Source: Collodictyon triciliatum
Lineage: Eukaryota > CRuMs
Direction of reading: 5' to 3'
Assembly: GCA_043381765.1 (NCBI GenBank)
Contig: JBHJMP010000240.1
Span: forward strand, 1-22,494
Length of the DNA stretch: 22,494 nucleotides
Shown: positions 8,105-22,494 of the stretch, piece after piece
How positions within the stretch are numbered: position 1 is the first letter of the stretch
Layout of the letters: the number at the start of each line of letters is the position of its first letter
Notes under the pieces: model-generated
Seen by the model: only the letters and a program-made list of their open reading frames with translations
What the model was told of the DNA's origin: nothing
The model's database searches: none
Program-made: the position numbers and the translations under genes

Positions 8105-11100
8105 TTATTGGTTGCCAAACTGTGTAGCGAGCTTTGTCTGTAGCATGCGCACATCTTGTAGCAACGCAAGGAGGTCTTGGTCGGTGTCTGTTAAGAGTGA
8201 TGTCCGCTCTCTGATTTCGTTCATGATTTGCCCCCGTGATTGAGCCAGCGCAGCATGCTCCGATCGAAGTCGCTCATAGTCCTATTGGAATATTATGGTC
8301 ATCATAAAATAAAAGCAAATCGATGCAATTGTGAGTAAACCAGACTCAAAGCATTCCAGATATTAGAATCCACTATCGCGAAGTGCATAATAGTTATATA
8401 ATTTAAGTATCAACCAACTTGAGAACGACGACTGAGCTCTGCTTGTTCTGCTTCCAGTTGGCGCATAATCATCACGGAGCGATTAGTTTCTTCTTCTATT
8501 TGCTGATATATTGAAACGTGAGAAAGGACTATGCTAATACAAAAATCCTCCAATATGGACCAATATGAGGGTAAGGAATAAGGAAGGAAATGGATGAACA
8601 GCCAAGGCAAATCATAAGCCCGTTTTTACAAATAATTGCTTTTACGCGAGATCTGAGTTCATATTGTTGGGCCTGTTGTTGTACGGTGGCATGCTCTGAT
8701 TGAATCTGAGCTGACCTCTCAGCGTATTCGTCTTTTAGTTGCTTCTGTTTTGCTAAGGCTGTCTTGGCAGCCGACTCGTGTGTCTTGACATATTTACTGA
8801 CAACGTCAGCAAAACTTCCACTAATGGTTGGAAACATGGCTTTAAGCGACAGTAATTTTCATTTATATATTATTGTTGGCCCGGGTTATTCAATTAAGTA
8901 AAAGACAAACTAAACACAGGTAGGTAGCTTATATAAAACAGTATGGTAATTATCAAGAGACAAAGTTTCGATGGGTTTTAAGTAGGAGGAGGAGGAGGAG
9001 GAGGAGGAGGAGGAGGAGGAGGAATAGTGCAAGCTTGTAAGTCTATCAGACCTAAGGAATTTCTGGAGTACATCCATTTTTGCAGGCACGTTAGGGGTAC
9101 GTTGAAAGTATTCAGCAAACAGACTTTTCAAAGCAGCAGAAAAGTCTTCAGCTTCGGCAAACTGTGAACTAGAAAGGCGAGACCAAAGCTCTTCCTGTAT
9201 AAATGATGGTTTCAACCTCGTAAGAATAACACGCCATATTTTAAATGAAAGTATCTATTATATCGCTCCTTTTTCGTCATAAAAGGGCTAATAACCAGTA
9301 TTCTTGCACAATTTTCAGAGGCATGCTTCTCCACAGTTTGTTTCAGATGGGCATACTCTTGCATCATTTCAGTCTGCGTGTATATTAAGTTCAGTAACAA
9401 GAACAAACCGCATGATTAACTGCAATTTAAGAGTTGAAAGCAGATGCACTTTATAGACTCACAAATCACAATTGAACAGGGTGAATATTTACCTTAAACT
9501 TTGCAAAAAACTCATCTTTCCGCATTCCAATTGCTTTCTCATCAAAAATTTTCTGAGCCTGTGACATGAGACTACATAGATAATTTGTAGGATTTTAGTC
9601 ATTCCAAAATCTCTTATTAACCATTGGATAAGTACCATGATTCAATTTTTTTTCACTACATTTCGATTATCTGAATAGGAAGAGTCCTATTCTCACCTCT
9701 GATGAAGCTGCTCAAATTCGGCAAGGGAAGGAACGCCACGTTCAAAAGGCTTTCTAATGCCCTGGCGATACAGATTGCGGATGATTTCTAGTGCCTCATG
9801 ACAAGCAACTGATGCAACCTGTTCAATATGTTAATTTGAAAATGTAAGAGACCATTTTTATCGATTTAAAAAAAAATCTTTGAAAAATTTCAAGTAAAAA
9901 CAAACAAACATAAACTCAAATTAATACATTTTCCCATGCACTCATAATGGTAGGGACTGCGCCTTTGTTAATGGCCTCGACGTAGGTTTGGGTCATCACA
10001 AGAAGCACTAATAGATTAAAGAGTAATTTTGTTCAGCTATTGGTATTATTAAATCTAAAAATTACAGCCGTTTCTAATGCGACAGTATGATAACAAAATG
10101 TCCTAGGCCTGGAAAAGCGAGTCACAGTCATGAATGAAATTCCTATAAGTTGCCTTGGGAATATGTCAAGTTACGCAGCCCTTCATTACACATCCTATAG
10201 TTACTTACTTGATCCGTTTAGCTCCTGTCCATGAATCATCTTTGGTCGCAACTGCTTAAACACTGTTTGTTTAAACTCCTGAAGCTGCCTCAAAAACTCT
10301 GGTCGCAAGCTAGGTATCGACAAGATTTTGAGCTTCAGGTATCGATATAAAACATTGAATTCGGGATTGATTGGAGAATAATTTATCATACCTAGATATT
10401 GGAAGCTCAGACATGTGTTTTAGGTCTTTCTCTTCCTGGACAGGTCTAACAAAGGTAAAACAGTCACGTTGGGGAAAGACCTGTCTCAAAGTCTCTCGAA
10501 TATTGTTTCTTTCTACTGTCCTTTGCGAATCTCCGGGCTGATTTCTGAATGCGCTCTAACCATGGCAGAAAACGAGCGGCATATTATTTATTAGGATTTT
10601 GAGCTATAATGGATTTACAGAAAGGCAATATTTGCTTAAGGGATGTTGATTTATGATCATTTGTTTGTATGGCTCGTATACATACATATATATAATCTGG
10701 TATAGACTTCAAACCTCGAGATACGCCTTCGGTGTAATCGGAGCCCCATTCCGGTCGACTAGTTCCAGAGAAAAATCACGAAGGAGCCATAAGAAAGAAG
10801 GAAAGAACTCTGCCAGTGCAGAGGGATTTTCCTAAACACATATAACTTGATTAATTGTCATTAAAGCCATTATGCCGCGAAAAAAAAATTGTCTGAGGAA
10901 TGGGTCATTAACATTATCGCGGTCGTTGGCAAATCGCTTGATTCTTTTCGTCACTTCAGCTACCAATGTAATGAAGTCATGGATAAACGCAATCAAATTC
11001 CCAAAGTTCATATGTAAATCCAAGAACCACTCATGGATCGAAAGAAAAATGTAAATTGAAGAACCCATATGATGAAAAGATGTCTAAAAGAAAGAGAAAA

Positions 11101-12225
11101 AACACATCGATAGTGGTTGGATATGAAATTCTGTCGATAGCACTCTCATCAATGGTGTGCATGCTATTGTAGATAAAGAAAGACGACAATAATAATGCCA
11201 TGGCAAAAATATGGACGTTTGCTTCCTCGCTTCTCTCCAGCGAGTCGATTCCCTCTGTATCTAACAAAAGCATCTGGGTTGGGCGCCCATCATAACTAGT
11301 CGTTTGAATTGGTTCTCCCCATATCCAAATACCTGACATTAATTTATGTAGCCATTAAGAAACGATTTATTGTGGTAAAGTATTCCTTTCTGAACCGCAA
11401 ATTAGAAAATAGACAAGATACCAATGTTTTTTCCTGAGATATTCAAAACCTTTTGTGCATGCATTTACAGTGCTGCCTGTTTGAAATCCACCGCGGCCTG
11501 ATTGTCTCCCTGCGAGTTGATTCAGCAAGTAGCTTTTGCCTGTCCTGTATACTCCAGCGACAGAAACGACAGAGACACGCCCCTGAATCCTCTGCAGAAT
11601 TTGCTGGGCCTGACCCGATATGGTGAACTTGCCATCCTCTTCGTACTAATGAGTTTTGTCAAATGGAGTATTCAATGGATCCAATCAGGGATAGCTCTTG
11701 AAAATTAAGGATGAAACCAAGAGGTCTAGACTGGTTTCCTTGTCTGCATGAGAAAAAAAGACGCATAACATGATTGAAAAGTCATGAACAATGATGGTAA
11801 TTCAAAAGAAAAACCTGGATGAAAGGAACTGGACTTATGGATCCTTCATTGCTTAGGGAAACAGGTTGAGGAGGAAGAGACGATGCAGCAGGAGATCTGC
11901 AAGAGACCAAGAAACAAAAACAAAAAAAAATTGAATCGGATCAGATATAATGAATGAAAAGGAGCCATATGAAGCATACCAGGCACTAGATCACAAACCT
12001 TATGGGCGAGGCACCGGCGAGATCGGAGTACTGGGAAAACTGCGGAGCAGACATGGCCGAGTATGAATATCCAGTTTGTGAGGGTCTTGGATCCGGACTG
12101 AAGGTGTTTACAGAGGATGAAGACTGGATCGAAGGCGTTAAACCAGGCGAAGTTGATCGGCCATAGCCAGAAGCGCCACTCGGCGCATAACCACCCCAGG
12201 AATCCTGTGAATACGCCGGATTCAT
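8105..12225 (-). CDS. Guanylate-binding protein (dynamin-superfamily large GTPase)
   Basis: Predicted 740 aa from 16 exons: 12225-11999, 11896-11815, 11645-11450, 11332-11106, 11083-10913, 10831-10715, 10555-10392, 10309-10209, 10007-9928, 9818-9697, 9571-9493, 9373-9296, 9194-9052, 8820-8646, 8502-8419, 8281-8105; every junction is GT..AG and in phase. Residues 1-100 are a Ser/Pro/Gly-rich disordered leader. The GBP-type G domain follows, with P-loop GVYRTGKS (134-141), DTEG (193-196) and the GBP-specific RD motif in WLLRDFSLEL (about 316-325). The helical region includes VMTQTYVEAINKGAVPTIMS, and the last 160 residues are heptad-like coiled coil (EEETNRSVMIMRQLEAEQ). GBPs hydrolyse GTP, oligomerise and act on membranes; no C-terminal CaaX box is present (ends QFGNQ). 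The least certain exon is the fifth, which adds about 40 mostly hydrophobic residues before LVAEVTKRIK. The ATG lies right after a CTTGCAG, so an upstream 5' exon is possible. Divergent to the peptidase gene. Confidence 0.88.
8984..9023. repeat. (AGG)n microsatellite in a GBP intron
   Basis: About 13 AGG copies between GBP exons 13 and 14. Reading through it gives poly-Ser on the minus strand, but splicing from the donor at 9051 to the acceptor before 8820 (LQKFL|SGSFADVV) restores the usual GBP sequence, so the tract is intronic. Confidence 0.9.
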
Positions 12226-12868
12226 CTGCAAGACGAGGAGAGAGGGAAAGACCTTCAAAATCTTTTCAAATCCATGGGTTTCTATCCATGATATTCTGGA
12301 TACTTGAACTTCTCCGGAGTTCCAACACTCTTAAGAGGCGGACTTGAGTCTTTGCCGTCAGGCGCCCCCGATCTTGCGGCTGCCTTGCGCCTTTGGCCTT
12401 GGTTGCGGTTGCTGTGCTTTGAAAAATGGATTCATCTCCGCCATTATAATCTATTGTGGAATATAAATGTAATAATTCAATATTCATCCATAATTTTATT
12501 ATCATATCATATAAGTGGCATTTTTCATTGATAATACAATAAATATTTAATTTCATAATTCATAGGGCGTCCTTCCTTCCCACCGTCTCAGTTCTCGCGA
12601 TTTTCCCTTCTCAGAACTCGGATTCTTTCGGATTTTTTCACAGAATTGTGCGCACCGGTTGGCTCGCCTCTCTCGTTTATAAACCCGCAGCAGAAAGCAG
12701 CTCCGACAACAAATGCAGTCATAATAACAAAGCGACTTGGCAAACACGAGCGAATCAGCAGAAGCAGAAGACACATGAAACCACAACAAACATGGTGATA
12801 AGTATTGCAGCCTTGTCCACTCTTTATCCTTCAAAGGAATGGCTGACCTTTTCGTTTCTCATCCAAGG
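12226..12868. promoter_or_regulatory. Divergent promoter region between the GBP and peptidase genes
   Basis: 643 bp separate the two start codons, which face away from each other. TTTATAAA at 12676-12683 is a TATA-like box about 186 bp upstream of the peptidase ATG. A GC-richer patch at about 12330-12445 contains a 28-codon minus-strand frame (12444-12358, starts MAEMNPFFKAQQPQPRPKAQ) that could be an upstream frame or 5' exon of the GBP gene. Another minus-strand frame through the same patch (APDGKDSSPPLKS) could splice in phase to the GBP ATG, but it has no start codon. Shared regulation of the two genes is inference. Confidence 0.45.
12676..12683 (+). promoter_or_regulatory. TATA-like box upstream of the peptidase gene
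   Basis: TTTATAAA in a locally GC-richer context (CTCGTTTATAAACCCGC). It lies about 186 bp before the chosen ATG and is oriented for the plus-strand gene, although the sequence is palindromic enough to serve either direction. Confidence 0.4.
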
Positions 12869-14450
12869 ATGAAGTCTCTGAAGATCGCTCTTCTCTTCGC
12901 CTGCCTGGCTTTGGTGGCCTCGGCGGCCTCTGGCAAGAAGGATTACACCTACGAGGCTGACACGATCATCAAGGAGGCTTTGTACGGTTCTCGCATCCAT
13001 ATGCTCGAGTATCTTTGTGATACTTTTGGCCCACGACCAAGGTTTTATTCTTTCTTTTATATGTAAATTGCGCTACATATTTTATCCAGTTTTTATCTTT
13101 ATATATGTCAAATATTTCAATCAAATTCAAACCTTGTTTTCTCCTTCATCAACCGGATCACTGACTCGGTATTATTGTAGTGGCTCAAAGGCCTTGGACC
13201 TTGCCAGTGACTGGCTTCTGAGTGTGATGGCGAATGATCGTCTTGAAAATGTTCACTCTGAGGGCTGCATGATTCCTCGCTGGGTTCGTGGAAAGTATGT
13301 GATTCGATGAGTATATCTTACACTCTCTTCGACAATTCCAGACCGAATAAAATAACTCATTTACAGGAATATGTAAATTAGTCGGATTATTAAAGTATCT
13401 TTCTGTTCCAAAATATAGATTCTATCCTTCCCCTACTTTTCTTTCCACTTTCAAAAAGAAAGCTTTGTCCTTGAAAATTAAGCCAAAGTTCCCCGTCATC
13501 AACCTTGCTGCATTATGAATCAAATATTTATTACGAAAACAGCTAGGGATCATCGATCCAGCATGCAATATACTAAAGTTACTATTATTATTATTTTTTT
13601 TTAGCGAGTATGCCTATGTTCGTAGACCGTACGAACGAAAGTTGAATATGATTGGACTTGGCCACTCAGTCGGAACCGGCCCCAACGGAGTCACAGGAGA
13701 AGTCATCGAGGTTCTCAGCTACCCTGATCTCGAAAACAAAGCCAAGGTATTTACAAATATATATTTGCTGAGCTAGCAAAGCAGGAAAAACATAACACGC
13801 TGATAGAATAGCTCGCCAACTTTAGAACGCGTTTCATAGTCCCAGCTTCCAATATATTTCTTTATCTGATCTAAATGAGTTCCTGTGAAACATAGCAAGG
13901 ACTGATTGCTGGCAAAATCGTATTCTTTAATGTCCCATTTACAACTTATGGTGAAACCGTCAAGTACCGAAACTCGTATGGTTTTATCTTTCAATAACGT
14001 TGTTCATATTACCTTGTTTCATATATATCTATGACGTAAACATCAACCTTTCGACTACATCGTAAACCTTTTTTGTTTTACATTTTGATTACTTTAACTC
14101 TACACTGAACTAGTGGCCCTGCTGAAGCTGCAAAATATGGGGCTGTTGCTGTTCTAATCAGGTTTGATTCAGCAAAGTACCGAGTAGCCCTTTTTACATT
14201 CTAGTTTTCGTGCCATCCAATATGGCCTGCCAAATAGTAAAAGGGTTTCTTTATGCTTGATTATAAATAGATCAGTAACTCCGTATTCTCTTCAATCTCC
14301 TCATACCGGCCTCACTCGCTATGTGGACGGTGTTCGCAAAATCCCCGGGGCTGCCTTGACCTTGGAGGATGCTGATGTATTTACTAACCGAGGAATACTA
14401 ATTTTTTCAATGTTTCTTCTCATGTTCATGCCATCAATATTATAATACTC

Positions 14451-14547
<97 letters not shown>

Positions 14548-16544
14548 GACTTTGGTTGGTGATATAGCTTCTTTCTCGCTACCTCCACCGCGGCGAGACT
14601 GTTGTTGTCGAGCTGTATATGGAAGCTACATTCTACCCGGACGTTGAGGGTCGCAACTTGGTGGCTGAGATTATTGGCCGCGAGAAGCCCGACGAAGTCG
14701 TTGTTATGGGCGGTATGTTAATCTTCCATGTGTCTTTCATTTTGTCCCCCTATTAGGTGAACCCCCCTTCCATCACAATATCTCTTATAACAAACTAAAA
14801 TAAAATAATAGGTCATATCGACAGCTGGGATAATGCCGATGGGGCACGTACGAACTTTTTTTTTCTTATTTTCAATTTATGAGAAGTAGAGGAGTTTGTA
14901 ACAGCAACTCCCCCTTTTTTCTTCTTCCTTTTAACATGCCAATTTCTTCATTTTGACACATCCTTTACTGGTTATTTAGTGGATGACGCAGGAGGTGTCT
15001 TTACGGCATGGGAGGGTGCTCGTATCATGATTGACCTCATAAATGGTAACAATATGTGAAAAAACAACAAAACAACAATCAACAATCAATAGCCCAGCGA
15101 AATTCACAATTTAAGACATAATCCTGGCTTTGAGTCAATAATTTTTTTTTTAAAAAAATAATAATAATTGGCCACTAGCCGGTAAAATTCAGCGCCCGCG
15201 AAGAACGATTCGTGTTGTGGCGTGGACCGATGAGGAAACCGGAGCTCGTGGAGGGTTTGCGTACCGGTATTGCTTTAAAAGCAACATATCAGCTGGCAAC
15301 AATGACTCCTGCTTTATTTTGTTAATGCTCTGCTACTTTTCTATACATTTAGGGGGGTTTGTTTTGAAAATCGACACACCATCATGAAAGCTGACAAATT
15401 TTCAATCATTTTTCTTTTTGCATCTTCTCCTCTAAATATACAGAGACCGGTACATGAGCGTCCTCGACAAGCATGTCTTGGCCATGGAATGTGATGGAGG
15501 TAAAGTGTATGAGTAGTATTGGATACCTCAGCTCAGTTTTTTTTTTAATTCTGAAAACTATATAAAAGAAGGATATGGAGTTTTTTGTTGATAAAAATAA
15601 GAAGTATGGAATCAGAGGGTTGTGTATTATTTGATGGCCAACTATTAAAGGTCATCTGAGCCCGGTGGGATTCAGTTTCACTGGTAGTGATGCTGCTTAC
15701 TATATGCTTGCCGACATTAGTAGCAAGTATCTTGTAAGTTGAAAATCCCTGCAAAAATATATTTATGGTAAAAATAGACACTTTTCACTCTTACCCTCTT
15801 AAAATTCAGTCATGGAGGTTGGCTATTATTTTTTGTTCATACACATATGACTGATTTTTCAGGGAGCATAGTCTAGTTCTCTATCTTTCTCTTTCTCTTC
15901 TCAAAGATGAAATATATGAAGGGTTCGATTGGAGTCGGAAACATGACCCGCGGAGGCGGAGGTGTCGACATCGACCCAATAATGAAGCAAGGTAAAGTGT
16001 ACAAAACAACGGAATATAATCGATTAGAATTTTAAAAAATAATTTAACTTACTTAAACCGCCTATCGGACTTTTTTTTTTTTTGGTACCTATCGTGTGTC
16101 GTGATTTATGTCAGATAACTAAATATCCGATGCATGGCAAGGTGTTCCTGGTATGGGACTTGAAGACTCTACCAGCGGTAAAGCATTTGGAATGGACGCC
16201 AAGTACTTTTACTACCACCACACTAGCGCTGATACCGCCAGTATGATTCGCCCCGAGGTTCTGCTTTTCTTCTATCTTCTTTTTTTGTATTTATAAAAAA
16301 AAAACCAACTGTTAATATATAATTGAAGAGAGAGAGGTGATCCACCGCCATTTTTTCCTTTCTTTCTTGCTTCCATCAGCAGAATGTGAAAGCTCTCGCC
16401 AATGTCCAGACTAACAACATTCTTGCTGCTTGAGTACTCATGCGTATCAACCAACAATCGTAGCAACTGTCCAAGGCCACCGCCATGATGGCAGTCATGT
16501 CCTACGTCGTAGCCGACCAAGTCGATCCTGTCCCTCGCGACTGA
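12869..16544 (+). CDS. Carboxypeptidase Q-like secreted metallopeptidase (family M28)
   Basis: Predicted 480 aa from 16 exons: 12869-13041, 13181-13294, 13605-13746, 13896-13975, 14114-14161, 14271-14376, 14568-14712, 14812-14847, 14980-15045, 15179-15266, 15444-15499, 15651-15733, 15907-15991, 16142-16257, 16380-16403, 16464-16544; all GT..AG and in phase. The second in-frame ATG (12869) is chosen because it places a signal peptide (MKSLKIALLFACLALVASA) at the N-terminus. Family landmarks are LEYLCDTFGPR, VPFTTYGETVKYRNSG and REKPDEVVVMGGHIDSWD. The two-zinc centre is complete: H271, D283, the E322-E323 pair, D350 and the HH pair at 433-434 (YYHHTSADT). Length matches animal carboxypeptidase Q, about 470 aa. 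Known members cleave dipeptides or remove N-terminal residues in secretory, lysosomal or extracellular compartments; the substrate here is unknown. AATAAA follows 30 bp after the stop. Reading through the last 60-nt intron would truncate the C-terminus. Confidence 0.92.
14451..14547. repeat. (ATT)n microsatellite in peptidase intron 6
   Basis: About 32 ATT/TTA copies fill the middle of intron 6 (14377-14567), about 20 nt before the acceptor GATATAG. The poly-Ile frame on the minus strand is an artefact. Confidence 0.95.
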
Positions 16545-16573
16545 TCCCTTCGCCTCCAGAGTGCTCATGGCTG

Positions 16574-16579
16574 AATAAA
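16574..16579 (+). terminator. Polyadenylation signal AATAAA of the peptidase gene
   Basis: Canonical AATAAA 30 bp after the TGA at 16542-16544. The adjoining (AAAT)n repeat supplies more AATAAA copies, so the real cleavage site cannot be fixed. Confidence 0.55.
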
Positions 16580-16584
16580 ATTAT

Positions 16585-16688
<104 letters not shown>

Positions 16689-16918
16689 ACTACACAAGTA
16701 AACATTACAGGAGCGCACCATTTTCTTTTCTTTTCTTTTCTACCATGCATCCATACATCCATCCATAATAAACAATTACTGTGGAAGTGTATCGCTATTA
16801 TGTATTAGTGGAGTATACCATTTTTTCTCGATCACTTTCCTCTGCCTCTCCCCCTGCTTCAAAACGGCCTCTGTCTCACTCCTCCACACATCGGCCCAGC
16901 AGGCCTCCCCACGCGAAA

Positions 16919-22201
<5,283 letters not shown>

Positions 22202-22494
22202 AACGGAGTAAGAAAAGCCCTGGGTCGTTTTTTTTCTCTTTCTCTCTTCGTTCCGATAAGTTCGTATTTAAATCCTAGTCAGATGATTCAGTGGGTTGTG
22301 TGCCATACTTTGGAAGGGAATTTCTATCTCTATTCGAGAGATGGTTCGACTCAGGGGTTGTTTCCATTTCAGGGGCTTATTCTCTCCTTGCCTCTTCAGA
22401 TAGCAATCTTTATATATTTATTAAATCGACGAATGACACAGACAAAAAAAAAAAAAAAACCCAAAAAAAAAAAAAAAAAAAAAACAAAAAAAAA
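22202..22494. other. 3' flank of the ABC gene ending in poly(A)
   Basis: No further gene is seen. An A-rich run (22444-22494, interrupted by CCC and C) ends the window. It may be a genomic homopolymer at a contig edge. No exact AATAAA is present downstream of the ABC stop codon. Confidence 0.6.

Noticed and set aside
8984-9023. Poly-Ser segment as part of the GBP protein
   Set aside because: Splicing around it restores the continuous GBP sequence in phase, so the repeat is intronic.
12839-12868. Upstream in-frame ATG of the peptidase
   Set aside because: Starting at 12839 would bury the signal peptide behind ten extra residues; the ATG at 12869 gives a standard secretory signal.
16781-16918. 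N-terminal extension of the ABC protein upstream of 16919
   Set aside because: The frame is open, but its first codon is GTG; the first in-frame ATG is at 16919, so the upstream part is taken as 5' UTR.

Overview
The window is nuclear DNA from a eukaryote. Genes are split by many small GT..AG introns (about 60 to 885 nt), intergenic DNA and introns are AT-rich and full of microsatellites and homopolymer tracts, and there are two assembly gaps (N at 6314-6595 and 18783-18882). A homolog of HP1, a fungal-looking chromo shadow domain and a degenerate Fanzor (eukaryotic TnpB) of the kind I associate with mucoralean fungi together suggest an early-diverging fungus, probably Mucoromycota. Another opisthokont-grade microbe is not excluded, because no rRNA or marker gene is present.

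Layout. 222-1400 (-): complete HP1-like heterochromatin protein, 4 exons, 228 aa, with chromo and chromo shadow domains. 1401-3145: intergenic DNA with an (AAT)n microsatellite and small unassigned open frames. 3146-5056 (+): broken Fanzor nuclease relic, followed by a GC-rich hairpin at 5079-5103 and an inverted repeat at 5167-5186. 5134-6240: unassigned, partly GC-rich sequence running into a GA-rich repeat and a 282-N gap. 6844-6912 (-): a single first exon resembling the start of an NT-type C2 domain protein, the rest apparently lost in or beyond the gap. 6913-8104: upstream/intergenic DNA with a (GGAAA)n tract. 8105-12225 (-): complete guanylate-binding protein (dynamin-like large GTPase), 16 exons, 740 aa. 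12226-12868: divergent promoter region with a TATA-like box. 12869-16544 (+): complete secreted M28 metallopeptidase of the carboxypeptidase Q type, 16 exons, 480 aa. 16919-22201 (+): divergent half-size ABC exporter with a long low-complexity, His-rich N-terminus, 9 exons, 819 aa. The window ends in a poly(A) run.

The four large gene models were built by hand: every exon junction uses GT..AG and keeps reading phase, and the joined proteins recover family motifs across the junctions. The genes do not form an obvious pathway. HP1 acts in heterochromatin, the GBP at membranes, the peptidase in the secretory or extracellular space and the ABC protein in a membrane. The GBP and the peptidase share a 643-bp divergent promoter region; the peptidase and the ABC gene are in tandem. 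The most notable item is the Fanzor relic with its downstream hairpin.
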